From Roseateles depolymerans (GTDB taxonomy: Bacteria; Pseudomonadota; Gammaproteobacteria; Burkholderiales; Burkholderiaceae_C), in NCBI GenBank assembly GCA_003241055.1, contig QFOD01000004.1:281400-345399 (forward strand): 64,000 nucleotides of DNA, in the 5' to 3' direction. A model generated the notes under the pieces. It made no database searches. It was given only the letters and a program-made list of their open reading frames with translations, and was not told where the DNA came from. Both the position numbers and the translations under genes were made by a program. Each line of letters begins with the position of its first letter. The first letter of the stretch is position 1. Positions 51,027 to 60,030 of this stretch are shown piece by piece.

Positions 51027-51947
51027 TCAGCCCTCGTCGCCGAACTGCTGGCGGACCGCTTCTTCCCAGTGCGCGATGTCGTCCCCGCTGACCTGCAGCC
51101 ATTCCAGCGCCGCGCCGTGGTGGGCGGCCCAGTCGGCGTCCTCGGGCATGCCCTCATGGCGCCGCATCAGGTGCTCGGCGATCAGTCCGGCCGCTACCAG
51201 CGTGTGGATCTCGGGCTCGATGTCCGCATGGCCCAGCGCGGCAAAGTCGTGATGCAGGCGGATCGCCCCCATCAGCACCGGCGGCAGGTTCCAGGCCCGC
51301 GCGACCAGCGCGCCGACGACCGCATGGTCGGTCTTGTGATTGGCGTTCTCGGTGGCGATGTAGGGGCGGTCGATGCGGGCGCCGGCCTCCACCATCGTGG
51401 CACCGTAGCCGCGCACGCTCTGCAGCAGCACCGGCATGCCCACGTGCAGGAACAGGCCGAAGGTGTGGGCCAGGTCGGGCGACATGCCCGGCAGCTGCTG
51501 CGCGATGGTGGCCATCGCGATCGCCCGCATCGTGCTGCGCTGCCAGAAGCGCGCCAGCAGCGGCGAGTTCACCGGGATGGCGTTCTGGGTCAGAAAGCTC
51601 GTCATCACCGACAGGCTTTCCTTCAGCCCGATGCGGTTCATCGCCTGGCCCACGGTGCTGCAGGGCAGGCCGACCGGCTTGAACAGCGGGCCATTGGCGA
51701 TGCGCAGCAGCGTGGCCGACATCGCCACGTCGCTGGACGCGATGCGGGCGATGAGGGTCAGGTCGGGCTCGGGCGGGCTGATGGCCTGCTGCAGCTGCAC
51801 CAGCAGCTCGGGGCAGGGCGGAATCTTGATCTGCTGCAGCGGGCCCCGGCGGCGTGACTGATCGAGATCCTCGCGAATTTGTTGCATCCTGGCGCTGGTT
51901 GCGCCAGCAGGTTTCTGGGCCGTCGTCTGCATGATTCGCAAAATCAT
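51027..51947 (-). CDS. HDOD domain signalling protein
   Basis: The protein is a single HDOD domain (about residues 30-250) with typical phrases (LIARIASSDVAMSATLLRIAN, VGQAMNRIGLKESLSVM). HDOD is related to HD domains but generally lacks the phosphohydrolase metal residues. Such proteins act in signalling tied to motility, c-di-GMP or stress. The start is uncertain: GTG 51959, ATG 51947 or ATG 51932 all lack a clear ribosome site. Neighbouring LapG/LapD genes are divergent and could share regulation. Confidence 0.88.
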   Translation of the reverse strand: MILRIMQTTAQKPAGATSARMQQIREDLDQSRRRGPLQQIKIPPCPELLVQLQQAISPPEPDLTLIARIASSDVAMSATLLRIANGPLFKPVGLPCSTVGQAMNRIGLKESLSVMTSFLTQNAIPVNSPLLARFWQRSTMRAIAMATIAQQLPGMSPDLAHTFGLFLHVGMPVLLQSVRGYGATMVEAGARIDRPYIATENANHKTDHAVVGALVARAWNLPPVLMGAIRLHHDFAALGHADIEPEIHTLVAAGLIAEHLMRRHEGMPEDADWAAHHGAALEWLQVSGDDIAHWEEAVRQQFGDEG

Positions 51948-51998
51948 AGGGGGCCCCACCCCGGGTACAGTGAAAACAGTTCTCGCCTAGCGTCAATC

Positions 51999-52676
51999 TT
52001 GCCGACTTCCTCATTTTGTCTCGCCCTCCTGGCGTGCCTGCGCCGGGGCCTGGCTCCGCTGCTGCTGTGCGCCTGGCCCCTGCTGGCCACGGCAGGCTAT
52101 GAGGCAGCCAAGGTGCTGGAGGCGGCGGCCGAACGCGGGCCGCGCGTGGCCGAGCAGGGGCAGGCGCTGGTGCGGCTGATCGCCGACGCGGGCGTGCAGC
52201 CGGAGCCGCAGCGGCTGCGGCAGGTGAATGACTTCTTCAATCGCCGCCTGGCCTTCCGCGAGGATGCGGTCGTGTGGGGGGTGCCCGACTACTGGGCCAG
52301 CCCGCTCGAGGCGCTGGAAAAGCGCGCCGGCGATTGCGAGGACTACGCGATTGCCAAGTACTTCACGCTGGCGGCGGCGGGTGTGCCGGTGGCGAGGCTG
52401 CGCATGGTGTATGTACGAGCCCGGCTGGGCGGGCAGACACTGGCGCACATGGTGCTTGCCTACTACGCGGAGCCCGAGGCGGAGCCGTTGATTCTGGATA
52501 ACCTGCGACCGGAGCTGCTGCCTGCGTCGCAGCGGACGGACCTCACGCCGGTGTTCAGTTTCAACACCGACGGCCTCTGGCAGGGCGTGGGGCAGACGGC
52601 CGCCGGCAACCCGTTGGCGCGCATCTCGCTCTGGCGCGATCTGGTGGCCAAGGTGAAGGCGGAGGGCATGTTTTGA
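51999..52676 (+). CDS. lapG: LapG-type periplasmic cysteine protease (transglutaminase-like)
   Basis: LapG cleaves the N-terminus of large surface adhesins and so releases biofilm cells; it is held inactive by LapD when c-di-GMP is high. The protein has an N-terminal signal (LALLACLRRGLAPLLLCAWPLLATA). The catalytic triad motifs are Cys in RAGDCEDYAIAKYF, His in LAHMVLAYY and Asp in LILDNLRPE, all matching the BTLCP/LapG family. The TTG at 51999 is the best start I can find; no ATG fits. It is followed 25 bases later by lapD. No LapA-like adhesin is in the window. Confidence 0.88.
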   Translation: MPTSSFCLALLACLRRGLAPLLLCAWPLLATAGYEAAKVLEAAAERGPRVAEQGQALVRLIADAGVQPEPQRLRQVNDFFNRRLAFREDAVVWGVPDYWASPLEALEKRAGDCEDYAIAKYFTLAAAGVPVARLRMVYVRARLGGQTLAHMVLAYYAEPEAEPLILDNLRPELLPASQRTDLTPVFSFNTDGLWQGVGQTAAGNPLARISLWRDLVAKVKAEGMF

Positions 52677-52701
52677 GTTGGATGAAGAAGAAGGTGGGTC
52701 C

Positions 52702-54636
52702 ATGTCGATGATGCGGCAGATTGCCTGGCTGGTGCTGGGGGTGGTGCTCGCGGCCCTGGTGGGGGCGGTGGGGGTGTCCACGCTGTCGACCCGGCAGCTG
52801 ATGCAGACGCAGCTCACCACCAAGAATGCCGACAACGCGCAGGCGCTGGCGCTGGCCTTGTCGCAGCAGCAGGGGGACGCGGAGCTCATCAAGCTGCTGG
52901 TGTCGGCGCAGTTCGACACCGGCTCCTACGAGTTCGTGCGCTGGCGCAGCGCCAGCGGCCAGCTGATGTTCGAGCGTGCCGCACCGCCGCGGGCCACGCG
53001 CGCGCCGGCCTGGTTCCGCCTGCTGGTGCCCATCGAGGCGCCTGCCGGCGTCGCCCAGGTGTCCAACGGCTGGAACGCGGTGGGCTCGGTGGAGCTCAAG
53101 AGCCATACGGCCTTTGCCTACGACGAGCTCTGGCGGGCGTCCACGCGGCTGCTGACCTGGCTGGTGATGGTGGCGCTGGCGGCGACCGGCGTGGCCTGGC
53201 TGGCGCTGCAGCGCATCCGCCGGCCGCTGGACGCCGCCGTGCTGCAGGCCGAAGGCGTGCTGGCGGGCCGCTACGGCCAGGTGGTGGAGGCCCGCGTGCC
53301 CGAGCTGCAACGCCTGACCCGCGCGATGAACGCCATGGTGGCCCGCGTGAAGGAGCTGTTCGAGGCCCAGGCCGGCCAGCTGCGCGTGCTGCGCGACCAG
53401 GTTCACCACGACGCGCTGACCGGCGTGGCCACCCGCAAGCACTTCCTGGCCGAGCTGGAGTCGGCGCTGGGCCGCGACGACGGCCCGGTGGTGGCCGGCC
53501 TCGTGCTGTTGCGCCTGCGCCAGGTGGGCGAGCTCAATCTGCGCCTGGGCCGCGCGGCCGTGGACGACCTGCTGCGCACGCTGGTGGCGGCGCTGCAGAG
53601 CTACCCGGAATCGGTGCCGGGCTGCCGGGTCGGCCGGCTCAACGGCGGGGACTTCGCGCTGTGGCTGCCCGCCGAGGGTGTGGCCGGCGAGACCGCTCAT
53701 GCGCTGGCCGATGCGCTGCGCGTGAGCCTGCCAGCCTTCGGCGCCGGCGTGCAGGTGGCGCTGGGTGCGGTGGAGCTGCCGCGCGAGCAGGCCGCCCGCG
53801 TCTGGCTGGGCGAGGCCGATGCGGCGCTGGCCCGGGCCGAACAGGCCTGCGAGAGCCGTGGCGGCATCGTCGTCGACGTGGTGGCCGAGCCAGGCGTGGG
53901 GCACCCGCAGGGCGAGGCGCTGTGGCGCAGCCAGCTGCTGGCCGCGATGGCCGACGGGCAGGTGAGGCTGGTGGAGTTCCCGGTGCGCGGGCGCTCGGGC
54001 CAGCTGCTGCACCTGGAATGCCCGCTGCAGCTGGCGCTGGAGTCCGACAAGGGCCTGCGCCCGGCCATGCACTGGCTGCCGCGCGCCACCCGCTGCCGGC
54101 TGACCACGCCTATCGATCTGCTGGCCGTGTCGCTGGCGCTGCAGGCGATCGCGGCCGATGGCCAGGCGCGCTGCATCAACATCGCGCCGGCCACGCTGGC
54201 CGACGCCACCTTCCTGCCGCAGCTGCGCGAGCAGCTGCTGGCGGCCCCGGTGGCGGCGCGTGCGCTGCTGCTGGACCTGCCCGAGGCTGCTGCGGGCGAA
54301 CACATCGAGCAGCTGCTCGAGCTGGGGCGGCAGCTGCGCCCGCTGGGCGTGCGCCTGGGCGTCGAGCATGCGGGCGCCAGCCTGGCCGAGGCCGAGCGCC
54401 TCTACCAGGCGGGCCTGGACTACGTAAAGCTCGACGCCGGCGTGCTGCTCGGCGTGGCCGGCGACGGCGCGCGTGCTGCCTTCGTGCGCAGCATGGTCAT
54501 CATGCTGCGCAGCCTGGCGCTCAAGGTCTATGGCGAGGGGGTGGTCGACGAGATGGACGCCCAGGCCCTGTGGGACTGCGAGCTCGACGGCCTCACCGGC
54601 CCCTGGATCACCGTCAACGGCCGGCCGCTGGCCTGA
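52702..54636 (+). CDS. lapD: LapD-type c-di-GMP receptor, degenerate GGDEF-EAL protein
   Basis: LapD is an inner-membrane receptor that binds c-di-GMP in an inactive EAL domain and sequesters LapG. The 644-residue protein has two membrane helices (about 7-27 and 152-172) flanking a periplasmic LapD/MoxY domain. A HAMP region, a GGDEF domain (about 220-385) and an EAL domain (about 410-640) follow. The GGDEF site reads NGGDF, and the EAL motif position reads ECP (LLHLECPLQL), so both enzymatic sites are degenerate, as expected for a receptor. The start at 52702 has a GAAGAAGG site. It is adjacent to lapG. Confidence 0.9.
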   Translation: MSMMRQIAWLVLGVVLAALVGAVGVSTLSTRQLMQTQLTTKNADNAQALALALSQQQGDAELIKLLVSAQFDTGSYEFVRWRSASGQLMFERAAPPRATRAPAWFRLLVPIEAPAGVAQVSNGWNAVGSVELKSHTAFAYDELWRASTRLLTWLVMVALAATGVAWLALQRIRRPLDAAVLQAEGVLAGRYGQVVEARVPELQRLTRAMNAMVARVKELFEAQAGQLRVLRDQVHHDALTGVATRKHFLAELESALGRDDGPVVAGLVLLRLRQVGELNLRLGRAAVDDLLRTLVAALQSYPESVPGCRVGRLNGGDFALWLPAEGVAGETAHALADALRVSLPAFGAGVQVALGAVELPREQAARVWLGEADAALARAEQACESRGGIVVDVVAEPGVGHPQGEALWRSQLLAAMADGQVRLVEFPVRGRSGQLLHLECPLQLALESDKGLRPAMHWLPRATRCRLTTPIDLLAVSLALQAIAADGQARCINIAPATLADATFLPQLREQLLAAPVAARALLLDLPEAAAGEHIEQLLELGRQLRPLGVRLGVEHAGASLAEAERLYQAGLDYVKLDAGVLLGVAGDGARAAFVRSMVIMLRSLALKVYGEGVVDEMDAQALWDCELDGLTGPWITVNGRPLA

Positions 54637-54681
54637 GGGCTGCAGCTCCCCGGCGGCCGGGCCGCCGGGGTCAGGGCTTGA

Positions 54682-56970
54682 TCAGATCTTCATTTCCCAG
54701 CGCAGCTGCCACTGCGTGTAGCTGGGGCCGCCGCTGCGGCTGGTGACGATCTGGTCGCCGGTGTTGCTGATGCTTCCGGTGAAGTAGTTCTGCGCGCTCA
54801 GGTTGCTGGCCGACAGCCGCAGCGACTGCTCGGTGTTGATCGCCCACAGCGCGAAGCCGTCCGCCACCAGCTTGCGGCTGGCGGTGGACTCGGTCAGCAG
54901 CGTCTGCTGGATGGTGGTGGAGGGCGTCCAGTTCAGCGTCAGGCCCAGTGACAGCGGCAGGCTGCGCAGCCGGTAGTCGGCGCCCAGGTTGGCCGTGGCC
55001 TTGGGCTGGCCGTCGATGCGGTTGTTGGGGCCGGGGATGCCGTCCACCCGGGAGGTAAAGAAGCTCAGGTTGCTGCGGATGTTGATCGGCAGCGCGTCCG
55101 GGATGAACTCGTCCGCACGGAAGCGTGCCTCCAGCTCGATGCCGGCGGTGGAGGCCTTGCCGATGTTCTGCGGCCGCGCCACCCAGCGCGGCGTGGCGCT
55201 CCACTCCACGGTTTCCAGCGCGGTCACGGTGCGCATCAGGTCGGTGATGCGGCGCGCGAACAGGTTGACGCTGAGCAGCCCGCCCTTGCTGAGGTAGTTC
55301 TCGAAGCCGATCTCCAGGCCGGTGGCCAGCTCGGGCTTGAGCTTGGGGTTGCCCGCGCGGTCCGGTGTGTTGATCTGCTGCGGCACCTGGTTGTTGATGG
55401 TGGGCCGCGCGATCAGGTCCTGCAGCTGGGGGCTGCGATAGCTGCGGGTGAGGCTCATGCGCAGCATCTGCCGGCCGGCCTCGTCCAGCTTGTAGCGGGC
55501 ATGGGCCAGCGGCGTGAAGACGCTGGAGCGGTTGCTGACCGAATAGGCCGCCGCCGTGCTGCGGGTGCTGATGCCCTCCCAGCGGGCGCCGGCGTAGAAG
55601 TCCCACTGCTTGCCGACGTTCCATTCGTCCTGCGCATAGGTGGCGATGCGGGTGGACGAGGCATCCAGGTCGTCGCCGAAATCGTCCAGCCCTGGCTGCG
55701 GGGCACCGTTCACCAGCGTCACGCGGTTCTGGTGCCGGGTGTTGCCTTCACCCTCCAGTCCGGCCACCAGGCTGTGGTCGTTGCCCAGCGTGTGCGACAC
55801 CTTGGCCAGCGCATTCCAGCTGTTGTCGTGGCTGCGGGTGGTGTCCTCCTGCAGCCGCGTGGCCACGCCGGCCAGGCGCTCCTGGCGCAGGCTGTGGCTG
55901 TCGCCGGTCGCACGGCCCAGGCCGGCGCGCATGTCGATGCGGGTGTCCGTGCCTGGCTTCGCCTGCCACCGGGCGTGCAGGCGGCCCATCGTGAAGCGCG
56001 AGTCGCCGGTGGTGTCCACCTGGTCGAAGAAGTCCTTGGGCAGCGGGTCAGGTCTCGGCGTCGTCGTCTGGCGCAGATGGCTGCCGCTGTCGGAGCGGTT
56101 GGTCACCAGGAAGGGCTGGATGGTCAGCGTCTCGGCGGGCCCCAGCTTGAGCTGCAGGCGGCCGTTCATGTTCAGCGACCTGCGCGTGTCCTCGCTCTGG
56201 CCGCGCGAGCTCAGCAGGCTGTCGCTGTTGGTGGCGATCGTGTGCGTGAGCGTGTCGTTGATGATGTTGTCGACCCGCTCGCCGCGCATGCCGTTCACCG
56301 TGAAGGTGTAGGCATGGCCGTCGCCGAAGTTGTCATTGCGGGTCCAGCTCGCGCTGGGGCTGATGCGGCCGCGCTCGGTCGCGAAGCCGGCGCGCATCTC
56401 GTTGAGCTTCTTCTTCAGCGCCTCGCGCAGCACCACGTTGATGGTGCCGGCCACCGCGCGCGTGCCGTACTCGGCCGTCGGCGCGCGCAGCACCTCGATG
56501 CGTTCCACCTGTTCCGGCGGCAGCTGATCCAGCGAGAAGCCGGGCGGCATGCGCTCGCCGTTCACCAGGATCTGCGTGTAGCCGCCGCCCATGCCGCGCA
56601 TGCGGATGTCGCCGCCGCGCCCCGGGCGGCCGCCGGTGGTCACGCCGGGCAGGCGCTTGAGCACCTCGCCCAGCGTCGAGTCGCCATAGCGGTCGATCTC
56701 CTCGCGGGTGATCACGATCTTGCTGGCGGTGGAGGCCCGGCGCACGGACTCGTCGCTGGCCGCGCCATTCACCTCCACGCGCTCCAGTTGCGCGGCCGGC
56801 TTGGCCGGCTGCGGGGCGGCTGGCGGCGCAGCGGGGCGCTGCCGGGTCTCGGCGCGTGCGGCGCTGGCGGGAGCGGCAGGCGTGGGTGCGGCGTCGTCGG
56901 GGCTGGTTTGGGCAAAGGCGCTGCCACAGGCGACCGGCAATGCGGCCGCAAGAACTCGAAGGGTTTGCAT
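54682..56970 (-). CDS. TonB-dependent outer-membrane receptor
   Basis: The 762-residue protein has a signal peptide (about 1-21) and a proline/alanine linker. A plug domain follows (about 75-190: VVIT-like TASKIVITREEIDRYGDSTLGEVLKRLPGV, then GGGYTQILVNGERMPPGFSL and RAPTAEYGTRAVAGTINVVLRE). A 22-strand barrel then ends in WEMKI; the final residue is isoleucine rather than the usual phenylalanine. It takes up an iron chelate or other large ligand with TonB energy. No ligand genes or regulator are adjacent, so the substrate is unknown. The start at 56970 gives the signal peptide. Confidence 0.9.
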   Translation of the reverse strand: MQTLRVLAAALPVACGSAFAQTSPDDAAPTPAAPASAARAETRQRPAAPPAAPQPAKPAAQLERVEVNGAASDESVRRASTASKIVITREEIDRYGDSTLGEVLKRLPGVTTGGRPGRGGDIRMRGMGGGYTQILVNGERMPPGFSLDQLPPEQVERIEVLRAPTAEYGTRAVAGTINVVLREALKKKLNEMRAGFATERGRISPSASWTRNDNFGDGHAYTFTVNGMRGERVDNIINDTLTHTIATNSDSLLSSRGQSEDTRRSLNMNGRLQLKLGPAETLTIQPFLVTNRSDSGSHLRQTTTPRPDPLPKDFFDQVDTTGDSRFTMGRLHARWQAKPGTDTRIDMRAGLGRATGDSHSLRQERLAGVATRLQEDTTRSHDNSWNALAKVSHTLGNDHSLVAGLEGEGNTRHQNRVTLVNGAPQPGLDDFGDDLDASSTRIATYAQDEWNVGKQWDFYAGARWEGISTRSTAAAYSVSNRSSVFTPLAHARYKLDEAGRQMLRMSLTRSYRSPQLQDLIARPTINNQVPQQINTPDRAGNPKLKPELATGLEIGFENYLSKGGLLSVNLFARRITDLMRTVTALETVEWSATPRWVARPQNIGKASTAGIELEARFRADEFIPDALPINIRSNLSFFTSRVDGIPGPNNRIDGQPKATANLGADYRLRSLPLSLGLTLNWTPSTTIQQTLLTESTASRKLVADGFALWAINTEQSLRLSASNLSAQNYFTGSISNTGDQIVTSRSGGPSYTQWQLRWEMKI

Positions 56971-57142
56971 GGCCGGCAGCTTGCCATGCGGGTGCGGCGG
57001 GCCCGTGGCGGGGCCGTGAAGGAAAGACTTCTTTACCCGTTGTGGTGGAGATTTCAGGGAATACCCGGGCGCGCGGCGTCGCGCCAACCCGACGCCGCCC
57101 GGCCAGGGCGCCGGCCTTGCCCGTCGGCCGGCGCCGGGTGCA

Positions 57143-57165
57143 AAGCCCCGTGGAATCCGGGGCTT
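57143..57165. repeat. Hairpin in the receptor/apbC divergent gap
   Basis: AAGCCCCG (57143-57150) and CGGGGCTT (57158-57165) form a perfect 8-base stem with a seven-base loop. The gap separates divergent genes and should contain both promoters, so a regulatory or structural role is possible. No clear -10/-35 pair is seen. Confidence 0.5.
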
Positions 57166-57215
57166 CGCGGCATCGCGGCTAGACTTCTGGCCCCGAGTTT
57201 TCATCCTGTGCCGAC

Positions 57216-58310
57216 ATGTCCGTGATTTCCGAAACCGCCCTGCAGCAAGCGCTGAACGCTGTGCTCGACCCGACGAGCGGCCGCGACCTGGGCTCGGCCA
57301 AGGCAATCAGGTCGGTGCGCGTCGACGGCGCCGACGTGACGGTGGATGTGGAGCTGGGTTACCCCTGCGCCAGCCAGCACCCCGCGCTGCGCAGCGCGCT
57401 GATCGCGGCCGCCCGCCAGCAGGCCGGGGTGGGCAACGTCAGCGTGTCCATCGCCACCAAGGTCATCGCGCACGCGGTGCAGCGTGGCGTGCAGCTGCTG
57501 CCGGGCGTCAAGAACATCATTGCGGTGGCCTCCGGCAAGGGCGGCGTGGGCAAGAGCACCACCTCGGCCAACCTCGCGCTGGCGCTGGCTGCCGAGGGCG
57601 CCCGCGTGGGCCTGCTGGACGCCGACATCTACGGCCCCAGCGTGCCCACGATGCTGGGCGTGTCCGGCCAGCCCGAGTCGCTGGACGGCAAGCTGATGGA
57701 GCCCAAGGAGGCCCACGGCCTGGTGGTGAACTCCATCGGTTTCCTGGTGGGTGATGACCAGGCCATGATCTGGCGCGGCCCCATGGCCGCCCAGGCGCTG
57801 GAGCAGCTGCTCAACCAGACCCGCTGGCAGGATCTGGACTACCTGATCGTCGACATGCCGCCGGGCACCGGCGACGTGCAGCTGACGCTGTCGCAGCGCG
57901 TGCCGCTGACGGGGGCCGTCATCGTCACCACGCCGCAGGACATCGCGCTGGTGGATGCCAAGAAGGGCCTGACGATGTTCGAGAAGGTGGGCGTGCCCAT
58001 CCTGGGCATCGTCGAGAACATGGCGGTGCACGTCTGCTCGAACTGCGGCCACGTGGAGCACATCTTTGGCGCCGATGGCGGCAAGCGCATGGCCGAGCAA
58101 TACGGCACCGAGCTGCTGGGCGCGCTGCCGCTGAAGCTGTCCATCCGCGAGCAGGCCGATGCCGGACGCCCGACGGTGGCGGCCGAGCCTGACGGCGAGA
58201 TCGCCGGCATGTACAAGGCGCTGGCCCGCCGCGTGGCGGCCAAGATCGCTGCCCAGGCCAAGGACTACTCGGCCAAGTTCCCCAGCATCACCATCTCCAA
58301 GAGCAGCTGA
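57216..58310 (+). CDS. apbC: Iron-sulfur cluster carrier protein, Mrp/ApbC family
   Basis: Mrp/ApbC binds and transfers 4Fe-4S clusters to apoproteins and is a P-loop ATPase. The 364-residue protein has an N-terminal MIP18/DUF59 domain (about 5-80), then the deviant Walker A GKGGVGKST near residue 106. It continues with DADIYGPSVPTMLG, the conserved VDMPPGTGDVQLTL, and the cluster-binding C-X2-C in VCSNCGHVEHIFG. The length is normal. The start at 57216 is the first methionine after the intergenic gap. Confidence 0.95.
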   Translation: MSVISETALQQALNAVLDPTSGRDLGSAKAIRSVRVDGADVTVDVELGYPCASQHPALRSALIAAARQQAGVGNVSVSIATKVIAHAVQRGVQLLPGVKNIIAVASGKGGVGKSTTSANLALALAAEGARVGLLDADIYGPSVPTMLGVSGQPESLDGKLMEPKEAHGLVVNSIGFLVGDDQAMIWRGPMAAQALEQLLNQTRWQDLDYLIVDMPPGTGDVQLTLSQRVPLTGAVIVTTPQDIALVDAKKGLTMFEKVGVPILGIVENMAVHVCSNCGHVEHIFGADGGKRMAEQYGTELLGALPLKLSIREQADAGRPTVAAEPDGEIAGMYKALARRVAAKIAAQAKDYSAKFPSITISKSS

Positions 58311-58327
58311 GCCTGACGCGGGCGGCC

Positions 58328-58951
58328 ATGCAGACCCAGCCTCCCGTGAGCGTCCCCGTGCCTGGCGACCCGTCAGGGCCGCAGGCCTTGCAGGCGCTGC
58401 TGGGGCGCTATTCGGTCGGCCCCAAGTACCTGGTGGAGCCCGCGCCCAGCGATGCCCAGCTCGCGCTGATGACCGAGGCCGCGCTGCGCGCGCCGGATCA
58501 CGCCGAACTGGTGCCCTGGCGCCTCAAGCTGGTGCGTGGCGAGGCGCGGCAGGCCATGGCCACGCTGTTCGCCGAGGCGGCCCGCCGCGCCGGCAAGGGC
58601 GAGGAGGGCGCCGCGCTGGACGCCGAGCGCGCGCTGCGGCCGCCGCTGACCGTGGCCGTGCTGGCGCGCATCGACCTGGGCCACCCGCTGGTGCCCGCCC
58701 ACGAGCAGTGGGTGGCCGTGGGCGCCGCGCTGGCCAACTTCCTCGGCGCGGCCCATCTGCTGGGCTTTGGCGGCAAGATGCTCAGCGGCGCCAAGGTGCG
58801 CGACCCGGCCATCGCCGCCGCCTTCTGCGAGCCCGGCGAAACCCTGCTGGGCTGGATCGCGCTCGGTACGCCCGTCAGGCGCCCGGGCGGCGCGCAGCGC
58901 AAACCGCCGGCGGCCGACGTGATGGCCGACTGGCATCCCGCTTGCAAGTAA
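58328..58951 (+). CDS. Nitroreductase family protein, YdjA-like
   Basis: The 207-residue protein has the short nitroreductase form with AALRAPDHAELVPWRLKLV (the APD motif of the YdjA subgroup), a central QWVAVGAALANFLGAAHLLG helix and a final glycine-containing GWIALGTPV. It binds FMN. The role is unknown. It follows apbC by 17 bases in the same direction. Confidence 0.85.
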   Translation: MQTQPPVSVPVPGDPSGPQALQALLGRYSVGPKYLVEPAPSDAQLALMTEAALRAPDHAELVPWRLKLVRGEARQAMATLFAEAARRAGKGEEGAALDAERALRPPLTVAVLARIDLGHPLVPAHEQWVAVGAALANFLGAAHLLGFGGKMLSGAKVRDPAIAAAFCEPGETLLGWIALGTPVRRPGGAQRKPPAADVMADWHPACK

Positions 58952-59033
58952 GCTCGGTGCCGAGCCGACGGGCTCAGCGTGCCGACCCGGCGTCTGTCTG
59001 CGGGCGCACGCGTCACTTTGACGAGCGAGCGAG

Positions 59034-59336
59034 ATGGAACTGACTCCGAGAGAGAAGGACAAGCTGCTGATCTTCACGGCAGCCCTGCTGGCCGAGCGGC
59101 GCCGCGCCCGCGGCCTCAAGCTCAACTACCCCGAGGCCGTGGCCTTCATCACCGCGGCCATCCTCGAAGGCGCACGCGACGGCAAGACCGTGGCCCAGCT
59201 GATGGGCGAGGGCCGCGAGGTGCTCGGCCGCGCCGACGTGATGGAGGGCGTGGCCGAGATGATTCCCGAGATCCAGGTGGAGGCCACCTTCCCGGACGGG
59301 ACCAAGCTGGTCACCGTGCATCAACCCATTTCTTGA
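59034..59336 (+). CDS. ureA: Urease gamma subunit
   Basis: The 100-residue product is a standard UreA (MELTPREKDKLLIFTAALLA, LNYPEAVAFITAAILEGARDG, ending VTVHQPI). Together with UreB and UreC it forms the nickel urease that splits urea into ammonia and carbamate. It begins 82 bases after the nitroreductase. The gap to ureJ holds the third copy of the double-hairpin repeat. There is no ureD upstream, where many related genomes have it. Confidence 0.96.
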   Translation: MELTPREKDKLLIFTAALLAERRRARGLKLNYPEAVAFITAAILEGARDGKTVAQLMGEGREVLGRADVMEGVAEMIPEIQVEATFPDGTKLVTVHQPIS

Positions 59337-59361
59337 CCCCCCCCTACTGGCTGCGCCATGC

Positions 59362-59416
59362 CCCCCGTGGGGGCGCAGCCGGAGGCCCGGCGGAGCCGGT
59401 TCCACGGCTGCTGCTG
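59362..59416 (+). repeat. Dispersed double-hairpin intergenic repeat, copy 3
   Basis: It starts 26 bases after the ureA stop. CCCCC/GGGGG (59362-59373) is enclosed by a GGCTGCG/CGCAGCC stem (59349-59380). CCGGC/GCCGG follows (59387-59399), then TTCCACGGCTGCTGCTG. It is oriented with transcription, as are the copies at 37099 and 44318. Confidence 0.75.
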
Positions 59417-59445
59417 AGTCAGACACTCTGCTGCGAAGACACACC

Positions 59446-60030
59446 ATGCGAAACAAGAGTTCCCGACTGCTGCTGCCCTTGCTCACCCTGCTGGCCGCCG
59501 CGCCGGCGATGGCGCATACCGATGGCACGGCGCATAGCCACCTGGCCAGCTTCTGGGCCGGTGCCGTCCACCCCTGGACCGGGCCGGATCACCTGGCCGC
59601 GATGCTGGCCGTGGGCGTGTGGAGCGCGCTGGCGCTGAAGGCGCCGTGGCGGGCGCCGCTGGCGTTTGCGGCCTCGCTGCTGGCGGGCGCGGTGCTGGCG
59701 ATGAGTACCGGCTGGGCGCTGCCGGCGGTGGAGGCGGGCATCACCGTGTCACTGGCGGTGCTGGGCCTGCTGGTGGCGCTGCGCACCGCGATGCCGCCGG
59801 CCGCCGGCGCGGCCACGGCCGCCATCCTGGCCTTCAGCCATGGCGCGGCCCACGGGCAGGAGTTGGCCGGCGCGGCCGCGCTGGCCGGCATGGTGGGCAG
59901 TACCCTGGTGCTGCACGGCCTGGGTCTGGCGATGGGCTGGCAGCTGCGCGCCGCACCCCAGGTGCTGCGCGTGCTGCTGGGCGGCAGCGTGGCGCTGCTG
60001 GCGCTGATCCGCATCACCGGAGCCGCCTGA
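59446..60030 (+). CDS. ureJ: HupE/UreJ family membrane protein
   Basis: UreJ/HupE proteins are nickel (or cobalt) permease-like membrane proteins found in urease and hydrogenase operons. The 194-residue protein has a signal-like first helix, the characteristic HxxGxxHPxxGxDH pattern (HSHLASFWAGAVHPWTGPDH) and about six membrane segments, with a second histidine-rich loop (SHGAAHGQELAGA). Nickel supply to urease is the likely role. Its stop overlaps the ureB start (TGATG). Confidence 0.92.
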   Translation: MRNKSSRLLLPLLTLLAAAPAMAHTDGTAHSHLASFWAGAVHPWTGPDHLAAMLAVGVWSALALKAPWRAPLAFAASLLAGAVLAMSTGWALPAVEAGITVSLAVLGLLVALRTAMPPAAGAATAAILAFSHGAAHGQELAGAAALAGMVGSTLVLHGLGLAMGWQLRAAPQVLRVLLGGSVALLALIRITGAA

